Shown here piece by piece: positions 1 to 13,743 of a stretch of 64,000 bases of DNA (within the stretch, counting starts at the first letter, position 1; every line of letters begins with the position of its first letter). The DNA comes from Strix aluco (taxonomy: Eukaryota; Chordata; Aves; Strigiformes; Strigidae): NCBI RefSeq assembly GCF_031877795.1, contig NC_133934.1, positions 25,919,716-25,983,715 of the forward strand, read 5' to 3'. The position numbers were made by a program, and so were the translations under genes. A model generated the notes under the pieces. It was not told the origin of the DNA. It did not search any database and saw only the letters and a program-made list of their open reading frames with translations.

Positions 1-3000
1 GTCACTGCCAAAAGCACCTTCAGGTTCATAGGTTATGCAAGCCTGCGCTGTGTGGGGTTTTGCCCTCATCCCTGTCCAGACTCCTCTGCTGAGCACTGCC
101 TGGTCACACATCCCTGCTACAAACTGCCACGTGTTGAGCACAAGCACTCAGAGAGCTGGAAACCCTGCATGAAACACGCAGTAAACCCAGAGGACTGCAT
201 GAGGGACTAGCAGCGTTCAAGCACACAGGATTTGGAAATTTTGGCTCTCAGCAAGAGGACAGTTTGTTAACATGAGCTGCAGATCCTGGAGCGTTCCAAG
301 CCTGCCTTTTTGAGTTCAGTCTGTTTTCATCAAAGACCATCTTTTTGGATGGATGAGGTGGTCCCACCCAGGGGTTGCTTTCTGGTCCATCTGCAACCTT
401 GTGACTACACATGATCTGGAAAACTGCGTACTGAAAAAAAGCCTTGCCCACCTACAGCCGTTGCCTGCCATTCCTCCTGTAATCTCATTAAGCTGTGTTT
501 TGCTTTGCTGACACCAATGCTGCCAAAGAGATCAGCTGGCAAAGAGACTGTATCAGTAACGTGGCTGGCATTTTGCCTTCTGCAGTTGAGATCACTTCTG
601 AGCACTGACTCTCTACTGGTCCACTTGGATGGACAGCCTAAAACTCTCTCCCTTTGTTCAGCTTCCCAATGATGTAGTGTGCTTGCAACTGGGCTATTGC
701 ACTGGTCTTGCTCCACAGCAATGATAATATCTATAATTACTATTTTTCTTGCCTTGTATCTTCTCTTCCCTAGCCAGCCACCTGAGTTGTTGAAATACTT
801 GGTAAGCCTGTGTCCCCATCCCATTCCTAAAGCTCCAAGCAGCCCTGTAGTCCATTCATCTTAACTCATGGCAATGACTCCACTTTGCTGGAAGATTTTA
901 CTTAAATTGTTTCTAATTTGGGTTAGAATCCTTCTTTTCTAGCGTTCCCTTGTTAAACACTCATCCCTCTCATTCATGCACATCTTTTCATATCAGAGAT
1001 CAGAGATGTGAAGTGCAAACTTTGTCTTCTTTGCACAGTGTACAAACAACCCTAAATGTAGCGTCCAGGATGGGATTCATTTCACTTCAACTTAGCCATC
1101 TGAAATGAGCCTGCCTCAATCATCTAGATTCCCTCTATAACAACTGGAAAGTTGAAATTTCTTTCAGAAGGAAAACTTCCCTCATGCTGGCACATGGGGA
1201 GGTCTTACCCTCTGGAGAGGTCTTCCACCAAATGCAGAGCATGTCTAGGACACCTACTCAGAAAACTAAAGGTAGATGAGACTGAGGATTGATGTTTTAC
1301 GTCTTGACAGTATTTTGTAAACAGAAACTAATTATTTCTGGCTCTTAAAAGCTAAGCAAAACCTTCTAGCCCATTTCAGAGAAGGGAAATAGAAGCACAT
1401 AAGAGAATATATGACTTGTCAAAACACAGACTGGCAATCACCGTCAAAGTCACAGGAAGAACACAGGAGATCTTCAATCACAGTCCTGTGCTAAGACCAT
1501 TAAACCATGCCTCTTTCAACAAACAGTTTCACACAGGTTATTAATTGCTTGTAGTGCCTTGCTTTGAATAGCAATAAAAAGTGGTCACACACAGGATTCT
1601 CTGGAACTGGGTGGCCAGTTCACGTCCCCTAACCCCTTCAAGCCAGACTGAAGAAAGGAACCAAGTGCAGCATCCAGAGCAGTTCCAAGTGATCCTTCAC
1701 TGGTCTGGATTCAATAAAATTCCAGTGGAGACACAGTTGTGCCAGAAAAGGGTTTTCTTCCCCAGGAAAGAAGATATGAGCAAAAGCAATCTTTCCTCTG
1801 ATCATAACTGTGGAGGGCTTGCCAGCTCCAAACAGACTTTCTAGTCTAGAGCAGACCTTCAGTCTTCACAAGTACTGTATCATCTCCCATCCGTAAAAGT
1901 CAGACCAATGAACCTTCAAGTTCATAGGTTATCCAAGCCACTATAAATACATATCTATGTGTGTATCTGTATTAATATATCTACATATGCATATCTGGGT
2001 GTACTCAGGAGTGTCTGCATGTGCACACACACAATTTTATAATTTTTATGAATTAATTCTTGATATTTAAATATTTGGTCTTACTAATAACGTATACAGC
2101 TCACCAGAAATCTGTATGCACGTATAGGGGAACCCTAGAGGAATTTTTTTCACTTCATCAAGCCAGACCCAGTCTTCAGAGCACTTAAGAGACCCACAAG
2201 ATCAGGAAGGGAGCGGTATGGTTATAAAGCCTGGGTGAATAATTAGTGGTGCAGTGTAGTTGTAAAATAACTGGGCAAATACCCACTGTGTCTCTAGTCC
2301 ATCAAGCTGCTGAACTCCCCACTGGCTGGGGAGGGCAAGAGCTCAGCTGTGTCGTACAAGAGGCTGCATGGGAGTCCTGAATTCTTACTGCCAGCTTATC
2401 AGAAACAGTTGTAAGACAAAGAGAAGGATTTGTTCTTTTTAAAACAGTTCAGCAACTGAGCGCAAAAAATAGTGGGTTTGTTTGTGGTAAAGGTAGCAGT
2501 ATATCCTGCACTCACTTTGCTACTGTGCAGAGAGAGAAAATGTAAGAATGCAAAGCAACAGCATTTTAATTTCAGGTTGTAAATGCTATACCCTGTTCTT
2601 CACGCCCCATGCTTCATGCGAGGAAAAGCTGCAGCATGCCAGAAAGGAGCTCTTTTCAATGAGCAGAAACAAAACTGAGGAAATTGGAAATCTACATTAT
2701 TTACTGCATCTAAACCTCTTTCTTATGGTAAGCAACAGCCCCGGCCAGCAAGCCACAAAGCAAAAGACACCTTAGTGGTCCAGGAAGTTCAGAGATCTTT
2801 GAGTTAAATACTGAGCAATGCAGGTGCAGGCTGCAGATGGGAGGTTTGGGTGTGAAAGCATGCCAAGTGCATAACAAAACTCGATTGAAAGAAGCCAATT
2901 TTAAGATCTCAGTCTGAATTCGTTGCACATAGATGGCAGGAATTCCACAGATACCCTGTCTGAGAAACAAGAGTTTTCAAGGTTCCTCAGTGTGCGAGCC

Positions 3001-3362
3001 ACTGGCATGAAAAGGGACGTGTTTTGCTTTGCTTTCTTGCAATTACAGCTATCACTAGGCATGCCCAGATAGATATTCTGTTAAATATGCAGGGGCAAAT
3101 AACTTCTTGATGTAACCCAGCTGAAGTGAGCAGGGAATTTAGTCTGTATTTACAGAATCAATGTTTTTTCAAGATTTGTGTCTAATTATTTTAGAAATAA
3201 GAACTGAAGATTTTCTTGAATGCAAGGAGGCAGACCATCTATATTTGAATTATTTCCACCTTACTTCTTCCACTCATCTTTTGTGCGCTTTGTGTTCCCT
3301 TATCCACAGGGATATGCAAACCATTTTTAAGACTGAAAGAAATCCTGTTTTGGTGTGTTCTT
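1..3362. other. Intergenic DNA, no gene recognised
   Basis: Open frames here are short, overlap on both strands and lack recognisable domains or splice-bounded coding structure. The stretch is AT-rich. An imperfect TA/TG-rich low-complexity patch lies at about 1,940-2,040. A 28-bp direct repeat (16-43 and 1912-1939, two mismatches) is the only other internal structure I noticed. In other vertebrates the region upstream of KLF3 is a long gene-poor interval after TBC1D1; no TBC1D1 exon is visible here. Confidence 0.6.
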
Positions 3363-3756
3363 CACAGAATCATAGCATGGTTTGGGTTGGAAGGGACCTT
3401 AAAGATCATCTAGTTCCAACCCCCCTTCCACTAGCCCAGGTTGCTCAAAGCCCCGTCCAACCTGGCCTTGAACACTTCCAGGGAGGGGGTAGCCACAACT
3501 TCTCTAGGAAACCTGTTCCAGTGTCTCACCACCCTCACAGTGAAGAATTTCTTCCCTCTATTTAATCTAAATCTACCTTCTTTCAGTTTAAAACCATTAT
3601 CCCTCATCCTATCACTTCACTCCCTGATAAAGAGTCCCTCTGCATCTTTCCTGTAGCCCCCTTTAAGTACTGGAAGGCTGCCATAAGGTCTCCCCAGAGC
3701 CTTCTCTTCCCCAGGCTGAACAACCCCAACTCTCTCGATCTGTCCTCATAGGGGAT
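3363..3756 (-). repeat. CR1 LINE fragment, 3' end, antisense to the + strand
   Basis: The + strand starts with CACAGAATCATAG followed by a GGTTGGAAGGGACCTTAAAG block and continues through a stretch resembling CTAGGAAACCTGTTCCAGTGT and CTTCTCTTCCCCAGGCTGAAC. This is the reverse complement of the 3' part of avian chicken-repeat-1 (CR1), the main bird retrotransposon. The element is severely 5'-truncated, as most CR1 copies are, and has no intact reverse transcriptase frame. The two short frames crossing it (up to 134 codons) are chance products of the repeat, not a gene. Confidence 0.92.
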
Positions 3757-6700
3757 TCTTATTTATGTATACAGAACCAGGAGCTCTAAACTGTAAAATT
3801 GAGAGAAGTTCAAGCAATAAATGAAATTATAAAGAAAAAAAAACAACACAGAAATGTTGGGAGGGGGGTATTTAGAAAGAAATCAGCTTAGCCTGAGAAG
3901 ACTGGGTGCTCATGGGCAGACAGACTTTACCATGCCTTCAAGCCTTGAATTCTCCTCATTTCTGTAAAACAGCCCAATTAATAATCCACCAGTTGAGGGG
4001 AAGAAGATGTCACAAACAGAATACAAAGCTGAGGTAGCATCTGCTTAAAGCAAATGATCCTTGCTTGGCTACACAGCAACGTTCAAGCAATGCCTATCAC
4101 AAGTCTTAGAACAGTGGCAACCACCCAAGAGAAATCCACCTTGCATAACACATTCCACTGAAGGCTCAAGAGCCTTCTGGTGAACCTACTGGCTTAGGGT
4201 TTTCTTGAACAGAATCTTTAAAGAAAAAAAAAAAATATGGGCATTTTCTTCTTCATTAGGCTCCCCAACTGCATGATGTATCTCTATTTAACACTAATTT
4301 TAAAGTGAGAAAACTGTACCACCCGCTTGCCTTACTAATGCCTGGCTACACAGCTACTTAATAATGACTGGTTTGATTCCTTAAGATGTTTTCTCTTAGC
4401 TTTGTTGAGATGTTTACTGACATAAAAAAGAAGCAAATACCCAGTTCTTACTCCATCATGCTATTTCATCTGTAAACTATAGGTGATAATAACATAGGTG
4501 ACCCTGCTGCATGTAAAGTTTAGTGAACAGCAACCCTACCAAAGCAGCTCCTTGCATTTCCTTGGAACCACTGACATAAATATTGGCATTTTGGATCTGG
4601 ACCATTGTTTATACAGTACTTTTGATATATATATAAAGCCCTATGCATGTGCCAACTACTCTGTTACTGTTAAAACATACTTAGAAGATAGATCTTAGAT
4701 TTATTCTTCATGTCTCACATTTCTTTGCTTAGGTCCCAATTCTACCTAATCTTTCCAGCCAGCATTTTAAGTTTACACATTATTAGTTATTATACCAGAA
4801 ATATTTGCAGTATATTAGGTTAGGCACATACATAAGTCTTGGCAGAATCCAGGACACTTATTAATTCACAAAGACTGAAATTCTCTCTTCTCAAGTATGC
4901 CTTTGTAATTACTCCTAAACATTTACTCTGAATTAAGGATGTAAATGGAATTTATGTGGGAAATGGGCTGTTGCTGGTTGTTTACACATGGGTGAATTTT
5001 GTCCAGTGGGTGTGTATGTTGATATTCCACTCTAGAATTTCTCATACTCCCAATTTTTCATAACTACCTGCCAAAATCACTGTTGTTAGCTTTGGTTTTT
5101 TGTACACTTGAAGTCAGAGTTATGACCTTCGTGGTCAAAATATCCCACATCTGATCCTTTTTCCATTCACCTTTAACTCTCTTCCCCAGCCCTGATCATA
5201 AGTGCTTAGAAAAGTTTAAATGGATCAGTAACCTTTTTATTAGTTACACATGTAACTAGATGCTAGTTTGTTAACAGAGTAACTCTTGGTTTCTGGAGTA
5301 CTGTGGAACAAGTGTGTCACTGAGGACTGGACTTCCCTAAGTCAATGGTGTCTGTATAAGGTGTTCTAACTTTCTCAAGTGTGTATTTCTGAGAACTTCC
5401 AGCCCCAAAGGACTGATGTTTATCTTTGCAACAGTTTTCTTTGGGAAGATTTGAGTTTAAAGACTCCAGACTTAGTGGCAAATTTTGCAGGAAGTACATA
5501 GCCTTTTTTGAGAGAAACATTCATTTGCATTTTTAATCATATAATTATTTTCCCCAAAGTAATAAAGTTCAACTGCTTTTGAATATGTTATTTTACCCAT
5601 CATAATTTTAAAAATAATATTTCCTTAAAGCTTGACCCTTAAGTTTAAGCATCTTCTCTATTTTCACTTTACATCTTAAATAACTGACACATTTTATTAC
5701 CATCTCTGAAACCCGGTAAGTAAAAAATCTGATTTGAGACTTCGGTATTCCGAATTTATACCTCTTACCTGCCATGAGTAGACTCCAAAAAGAGATGTAA
5801 TTTTGTGCCAGAATATAATCCTACAATCATATCACATTTCCTTTTCAAAAGTCAAGCATTCAGAGATGGTATAACAAAAAGAAAATGTAAATTGCATTAG
5901 AAGTGAGAGCCATTAGGGTCATCCAAGAAAAATACATGTTTTCTGTACAAAACTAGAGGCTCCACAGGCTCCAAATTCTACATTTCCAACTATTCATGGA
6001 ATACATCGCTGACCAGTAGGAGTTTGTCCAGGCCTTTTTTTAGAAGTATGCACAATATATTGTCTTCTCCTGATGCTCTCTGCAAAGGCTTCATAAAGAG
6101 GAGAGATGGCAACAGGCACAATGGGAACAGTCCAAAGGAAGATTTTGGATATTGTATGCTCCAAAGGGACAACAGAGCAGATTGGATGCCTGCAGAAAGA
6201 GCACAAGTACCCCTCAAAAGTATGTTCATAGAATAAGCACGAAGAAATGTGAATGGACACCTTTTTCTGCTCAAGAATGAATACTGAGCATTTACAATTA
6301 CTTTAAAATCAAGCTTCAGAATTGCTACAGAAGATTTTTTATGATGGTATCTCTAAATAACTGTTCACCAAAAGTGGAATTTCTCCAGTGACGTGAACCT
6401 GCTTTGGCCATGCCTCACCAGAAGATGACGGAGTTCTTTTGAGAAGTGATCACCACAGGAGTAGCTTTGCTGTTCATAAGGGATCCAAAGAGGCCTGGAG
6501 AGAGCATGTCTTCGGTGTAGATGGAAGAGAGTAAACTTGACTGAAAAGCCATCTTCATTCTCTCCTAATCTTGGTGTTCTCAGTCCCATGTAATTCAGAC
6601 ATCCCAGACAGAATCTTCAGCTGGCATGTGAGCAGAAGTGCTCTCCAGCACCAATACACTTTAAAGTGCAGCTATTATTAATGTCCCCATGACTCCTCCC

Positions 6701-9700
6701 ACACACATCCCCAGTAAAACCCTCTTACCAAGTTTCTGAAAGCATCTTTGGAAGGTGGCCATATGGCTGTCCTCCCCTGTTCCCGTTCCAGGTCAGTTGT
6801 CTTCTCTCTGAAGACCTCTTCCTCTCTTCTGTCTCTCTTGCATACTGTGAAAGGAGACAATAAGGATAAGGATCTCATCTACGGTTTATATAGATCCAGC
6901 AACCCACATTTTGCTGCTTGTGTGACCCAGGAGAGGTAAGATCTCATTTCTGGATAGTTTTCAGTAACTTTTTCCTGTTTTGGGAACTGTTTTATTTCTG
7001 TTTAAATGTTACTATAGATACTGGAATTCAGCCTCGCAAAGTTACATAACGAGCCTCTGCAGAGGCGAGGGCAAGGATGTCAGAAGGGACATAACATTCT
7101 TCTGTGCGAACCCTGCACAGAGGAGAGCATTCAGTGCGAGAGTGCTGCAAGGGAAAGGTGCTCTTCACACCCCTCTCCAGGTCTGGGAGGCTGTGTGCCT
7201 GCCCTCAGGCCCATAAGGGACTGGACGTGGCTGAAGCATCTGGGTGAAACTAGTCATAGGACAGTCATTAAAAATATTGAAAGGGTAGATTTTGTTCATA
7301 CGTTGAGACATGGCAGCACATACAAGCAGATATTCCACAGCTTGGAAAGAGGAATAAAGGTACATTGCATTTGTCTGGACTACTCAGGACAGGGATGTGC
7401 ACAGAAACCAACCCATCTTGGAAGAAGCTAACTCCAGGCCCAGAGTCTCAGTGTGACCAATGCACCCCCCCTAACTAGCCCAAAAATCAGAGCTAGTCAG
7501 TCGTGTCAGTGTTGTCTCCATGCCCAAGACCTGCAGTGACAGCTGGCTAAGTACATTTCAAAAGTCACCAGCTTGCTCAGAGCAAACTCTGAGTAAAGTT
7601 ACCTAACCACAGTGGTATGCTTATGGCCTCAGGCATTTTTCTATTACTCATGAATATTTCTTTATCACATGGTAGAGAGAAAGAAGTTTCTAAACCAACT
7701 TGCAAATGCTTAAAGGCATTTGGCTTTTTCACCATCGTGTTCATAATTCTGGAAATTACTTAGAAAAAGTCCGCTGTCCTCAAAGCCTATCAATTCTCCA
7801 TTGCTCCACCAAATACAACTGAATTCCAAGTGGACATCTGCATGTAAGAAGGGGAAGGATGGTTCACTGATTTCCCAATGTCTTCAAGAAGGCCGGGTTC
7901 ACCTCTTGACCCCTTGAAACATCAGTCTAAGTCCACATTTCCAAACCAAGATAGGCATTTGAACGTTTAACAGAGAATCTACTGATTCAGACACTAATCT
8001 TCACCCTTCCCTGCTAATATTACCTCTGTTTTCCTTGAGTGAAATGGTGATCATGCTTCCCTATTTAGCTGAAGCGTAGCAAAGTGAAATTCCCTTAGCA
8101 ATTATGTTTGTCATCAAAGTTTGAAGAAAAAGATGCTGAAATGGAGATCCCCTGCATCGCAGGCATATAAAATGCCCAACTGTTTTTTATTTAAACTAGT
8201 GTCAGTTGTAATCTTGCCTTTCTTGACCAACTACTACAAGTGCTCCTTTTACAACCAGTACAGATGCTGCTTCTGCTGTGAAACAAGGAGAGAACTCAAC
8301 AAGTCAGAGACATCAAGCACAATCATTTAGGACCAGAAGTGAGTAAGAATTAATTATCATCACATGGCAATACAGGTAGGCAGGTTTTGTGAGCAGAAGC
8401 CCTGTGTTCACCTTCCATGTTTTTTTTGTATATACCTGCCACCCCGGTTTTATATTTCACAGCTCCTCAAATGCCAATTATACTGATACTGGAACTTTTA
8501 ACCCTAGCACAGTTTTTAATTAAATGAAGGCCATTTAGATACTCTTCAATGATCCAAACATTCACAAGTTATGTGTGCAGTACTGGAAACAGTCGCTGAC
8601 CCCATTCTAAGTAAGTGTACAGTTAGTCCACTTTAGTTAGTAGTGTTCCCAAATCATGTAAAACAGGTCAGACACAGGTTGATTGCATTTGCACATTTAA
8701 AAGACAGGGTTTATGTAAATATAAAGAGGGATATTAAATGATCCAGCACTGAGAAGGCAAGTAGGTGGTCATGACTCCAGTGCATTTAGTGTATAGATAT
8801 ATATACAGACATTTCAATCCCATTTCCTCCTTCAGTCACCAACAACAAAATTAAAAAAAAAAAAAACACCAAAAAAAAAAGCCAACAACAAAACAAAAAA
8901 AAGCCCACTTTGCCTTAAAAAATACCAACAGAAAACAATTTCTAGGATGTACTGACTCCCTCGCTTTTTGACAATTTGATTGCTTCAAAAGTGTCTCAAG
9001 ATGCACATTGAAAAGTTGAGAACTTAAAAAGGACCTGGTCATTTTTGAAAATATAATACTAACATGAAGTGTTGTAGACTAAGGAACAGAAATGGTGAGT
9101 CTTCCCTTAAAGCTTAGACTGGAAAATGGTTTTCTGGTGCTAGTTTTATCTGATTCATGAAAAATTACAAAGGTATTTGGTGAAACACACTGTACAAATG
9201 CTTTTCCTATTGTATTGAAAAAATTATGAGCGCAACTGGAAGACCTGCACTTATTGTGAAATAGTTTCTTTGCCTGCACAATAAACTGAGCTGTAGGCAG
9301 GATACCTATGTAGTACCCTCCAATGCCTTTGGATGTTCTGAATGCCACATCTCCTTCTATCCCAGTATCTCTTCTTTTACAATCCCAGAGACTTTGCTTG
9401 AATTCTAACTACAATTGGAGTATTTGAGAAATTCAGGCCACTTGAACCGATCAGTTCAGTGTGGTTCTTTGCTCAGAAATGCCAGTGTGACCTTACCATT
9501 TGCTGAATCTGTAAATAAGTAATTATTTGGCTTACTTATTAAGGTAACACACCCTAGCTAGGATGAAAAACCAGACCTACAAGATAATCCTCATCTCAAG
9601 TTTCTGCTGGCTGTAGTGTCTCAAAGTATTTGCCCATATTCTATTAGTGAAATTTCATCTATGCTTCATATTGTAGTTGGACGTGTGAGGCTCGGGTGGT

Positions 9701-10486
9701 CAAAGCAATAGTCATCTAACAGATGTTTTCTCTCATTAATTTTTGAGCTTAGAATCTTGTTCTGCAGATAAAAAGATATCTATCTACTACAGAAACTGTA
9801 TTGCAGAGTGTGTAATTAAAATTTTCTGTCAAATCACTTTTCATTAAAATCTGTCAAATCACTTTTCATTAAAACAGGTGGATCAATAATGGTATTACTA
9901 GGTGTCTGTGTAGAAGGCAAAGAATTAAAATTTCTTATGAGGGGACTATATTTCACACTATAGCTGATATCAACCAGAACATTAATCTTTCTGTTTATAC
10001 ACTGAATAACATCTTCTTAATAACATCTCTTTATAAAAGTAATTTGGAAGTATCATGAAAACAGCAGTTATGTTTAAAAAGTTAGACATGTTGATATGTA
10101 AGAAAAAAAAAATTTTGAAAGGATGTATTCTCCCCAACACTTTTTTGCTTTTAATATGTGGAATATGCAGTAAAGGAAAAAATAATAAAAACTGAAGGTA
10201 TTGCTGGTAAAAATAGAGAACAGCACTTGTTCTTTGTTTTAAACCACCAGATACCACTCTTGCTGGAGTATATAGTACTACATACAGGTATGGAAGATGG
10301 TAGCCACTGGCCATTCCTTTACTTTGTTGTTAATGTCTGCATTATGGTAATTTTAACTTGCAATTTGTTTTCATTCAGGTTCTCTACTTAACAAGTACAA
10401 CATTTTATAGGTAGCGGCTGCCATGAACAGCCTGATTTTATAGCACATAATGATCCTTATCTTGCCCTAAAAGTGGTACTTAATGC
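3757..10486. other. Intergenic DNA, no gene recognised
   Basis: About 6.7 kb of AT-rich sequence with only short open frames. It holds an A-rich simple tract at about 8,851-8,901 (runs of A broken by single C or CC) and a perfect 25-bp tandem duplication at 9,825-9,874. Frames of 60-94 codons on both strands at about 5,990-6,590 and 6,980-7,430 show no family I recognise and no splice-bounded structure. Confidence 0.55.
9825..9874. repeat. Perfect 25-bp tandem duplication
   Basis: The unit beginning TCTGTCAAATCACTTTTCAT occurs twice head to tail, at 9825-9849 and 9850-9874, with no mismatch. Perfect identity of the copies suggests a recent duplication. No function is implied. Confidence 0.9.
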
Positions 10487-10865
10487 AGAATCACAGAATC
10501 ACAGCATCAGTCAGGTTGGAAGGGATCTCAGGAGAACATTCAGTCCAATCTCCTGTTTGGGGTAGATTCAGCTCTGAATTCAGACTAGGTTTGTCTAGGC
10601 CTTGTCCAGTCAGATTCTGAAAACCTTTTGAGAAGACTTAAGAGCCTCTCTGGGCAAACCTCATGGCAAAGGACTGTTTTTTCTTGGTTTGGCTGGAACA
10701 CCCCTCCCTGCCATTCCCTCGTTTTTATGACCACTGTCTCCCATTCTCACATTGTGCTCCTCAGCCTCAGCTTCACCTTCTCAGTAACTTCCCTGTAGGC
10801 GCTGGGGGTGCTGCTGTTAGGTCCCCCCTGAAGCCATTTCTTCTCCAGGCTGTCACAGCCTTTAC
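10487..10865 (-). repeat. Older CR1 LINE fragment, antisense
   Basis: The segment starts with AGAATCACAGAATCACAG, the CR1 terminal octamer repeat in reverse complement, then AGGTTGGAAGGGATCTC and further CR1-like pieces (CCTCTCTGGGCAAACCTC and CTTCTCCAGGCTGTCACAG near its right end). It is more diverged than the copy at 3.36 kb and probably carries small internal deletions. The right boundary is approximate. Confidence 0.8.
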
Positions 10866-13471
10866 TGACATACTTTTTTTATATAGTGATATTTGAAATA
10901 CAATGATACATGTTTTTAATACACAAAAAAATAGCTAAAAATGGCAGCTAGTCCAAACTGGTCAGATTCTGCAGTTTTTTCAAACAGCAAGGGGAGGAAC
11001 CAATATCACACCAACTTCAGTACATTTCTTCAGACAAAGGAATTAAATTCTACACTTTGTCTGATAAGTCATTTCAGGACCTCACAATTCAGAGAAGAAA
11101 TGTACTAACTTTTCAGTAAGTATTTAATGACATTAGAGTAAAAGAGATACAACATTTTTCAGTCCTACATTAACTTTTCAAATCTGCTAGCATACATTTT
11201 TCATGCAATACCAGCTTTGCAAGAAAAAAACAAAAAAATCATTGTTTCCCAAAATTGCATGCTTTTGGAGGCTGTTTTTGAATATTGAGCATTATGAGTC
11301 ATTTGTGACTGTGGAAATTCCAGTAAGCCAATGGAGTTATGTCAGACCTGAATTGGACTCTTTAATTTCTGACAGCACATCCTAAACTACATGAGCAAAC
11401 AAACTCCCCATATGTGAAAGGGGGAAGAAAAATGCAAAAATGGATGTTAGCATTTTCCATATTTTAAGACACCTTTCAATCGCCCAAATTAGACCCAAAG
11501 TTGTTCCTCCATTCTAGCAGAACACCTAAAAACCTGTGATCTCTAGATATATGAGACCATCAGAGGTCAATCTGTGTCCTACTCAAGTTATATAAAGCTG
11601 AAGCCATACATAATAAAACATGACAAAATAGGGAAATGCTTTAATTAAACCAAAAAAAATTAACATAGTATCTTAAAATTTATCTATTTCCCCATCAGTC
11701 AAGCAAATAAATAAGAACTGGAGGTACAGCAGCCTTAAATATATGTTACTACAGTTAGATAGGCTTAACTATCTCCTGGAAGATCCAAGACCTATTTTTC
11801 TCCTAGGAGTAATCTGGCATTGCATCCATTGAGTTGCGTGACTGAACAAAGTCAAAGTGGCTTTTACAGGATATGGATCCTCAATAGGCATAAATAGATA
11901 CATCTAAACTACTTTTTGCACAGCAAAGTCAACTTTCAGCTGTTAACAATCTGACTTTCTGTCTAACTGGCACATAACAAGATTTTTTGAGAATAGCAAA
12001 AGCAGAATTACTACTCTGGACTTTCCATCGATTCAAGACTTTCACAGCGTATTTTGGAACATGAAGCAAATCTTTATACAGTGAAAGTCAACAGCTATGT
12101 AAGCAGACTAGTTTACATTTTATATCCAGTGAACTGAGCTGAACAGAGCAACTCACTTCTTATTCACGTTTCCTATTGCTTTCTGTTGGGAAGGAACAGT
12201 GGACAGAGACTACAAGCAACAGAACTTTTATAACCAAACCGCTGACTGCATATATTTTTTGTATGAGTAAATTACATCATCTTTCTGTTTACTGTTCTAT
12301 ACTCTGAGGAGAAATTCCAGCCCCAGTACTGAGGAAAATGTCATTATAGTAATAAAGCTCAAGAACAGTAGTAAAAGACAGGGCATCTACACAGATGGCA
12401 AGACTGTGTTCTCAATTACATCAACATCACACCTCTTGAGTTCACGTCAGCATAAATTTGATGAGAATGTGGTCTCCAGACCCAACAACCTTTACATATA
12501 TATCTGCCATTATTTTCAAAATTGCTGCTATTCTTTCTGCTATGGAAATCTCAAGTGTCCCTCAACTACATCTTGGACATCAATACTTAATACAACAATC
12601 TTTCTACACTTCAAATAATGAAATTCAAGGCCAGCAGCCTTCAGTAGCAGTGACACCTGCAACAAAAACATGCTAGTTCTCAAAAATATGAATACGTAAC
12701 AAGAAATTCAACATACAACACCCCCCCCAGTCCCCAAGTGTTGTGTCTGTACTTTTGATTGCTGCAGCGGACTTGAGGGCTGACCCTCAGAGGGCTGGTT
12801 TTTATTAAAAGCAGTCATGTGTGACTCGGTGGTTTTAACTAGAAAGAGCAGTCATCCATCCTTTCCTTGTGTGAGGTGGTGAACACAAAAGAGCCTTGTG
12901 TTGTGGTGTTCAAAATTTGTTTCTGCACAAAACGAGAATTCATTTCAGGGGTGAGGAACTACAGCAATTGTCTTGGTCCTCGGGCCACAGGAAGGGGCAG
13001 GCAGGGAGGAGGATCCTGAGCCAGGTCAGGCAGCAGGACTCATCATCCAGCACGTGGGCAGGAGGAGGGAGGCAGGGAGGGGTTCATGCGTTTGCCTCTG
13101 CCCGAGGCCTCATGCACCTCAACACCAGCTCTGCCCAAGCTCCTCTGGTGGTTTCCTCTTGCCCTCACCTGCGCAGCAGAGCTGGGGAGCCTGGCTGCTC
13201 GCTGCCGCCTTGCCCTTCCTCCCAATTATGCAAACACGTGGGTTGACTCAGGGGTTGCTCACATGCCGGAGTGGCTACAAGATGAGAGCCCACCGTTTCA
13301 ATATGGGAAGTTTCAACGCAATAAAAGAGCATCTTATGTTGCACTGTGAGGTTTTTAACACCTGCAAAAGCCTTTCCCGGGGACCAGTGAGTTGACACTA
13401 CCCACACAGCTCCCAGAATGGCACAGGAATCGTCTGCCAAAAGACGGGGCTGAGTCACAGAATTCACAGGA
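10866..13471. other. Intergenic DNA with a GC-richer patch
   Basis: No gene recognised. The stretch is AT-rich up to about 12.7 kb. The patch from about 12,960 to 13,230 is distinctly GC-richer, which is why four overlapping frames of 60-140 codons appear there on both strands. Their products are of low complexity (Gly, Pro, Ser, Arg rich) and match nothing I know, so I treat them as composition artefacts. Confidence 0.5.
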
Positions 13472-13743
13472 GGGTATGTCTATACTACAGTCACAACTGA
13501 TGTGACTGCAATACAGTGTAAACAAAGCCCAGTGAGCTTTAAATTAGCTAGCCTGGGCACCAGCAGTAGTCTAGCCATTGAGTTCAGGCCAGCCTAACCA
13601 CTCAAGTATTTACCCAGCTTTTTGGGCATGTTTTCCAGCCGGCTCTGAGTTCCACACTGCCACAGCTGGATTGTTACCAGCAACCCAGTTGGCTAGTTAA
13701 AAACCAGCTCAGGTACGTCTGTAACTGCAGCGTAGACATACCT
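13472..13743. mobile_element. Short inverted-repeat element (MITE-like)
   Basis: The left end GGGTATGTCTATACTACAG (13472-13490) pairs as an imperfect terminal inverted repeat with the right end CTGCAGCGTAGACATACCT (13725-13743); about 15 of 19 positions match after reverse complementing. The 272-bp interior has no coding capacity. Ends of this type occur in non-autonomous DNA transposons of birds, crocodiles and turtles, but I cannot fix the superfamily and see no clear target duplication. An old, immobile copy is the likely reading. Confidence 0.55.

Noticed and set aside
3161-3656. 134- and 71-codon + strand frames
   Set aside because: They run through the CR1 fragment in antisense and encode no reverse-transcriptase motif.
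5990-6589. Cluster of overlapping 70-94-codon frames on both strands
   Set aside because: Frames on opposite strands overlap and none resembles a known protein. A decayed retrocopy cannot be excluded but is not supported.
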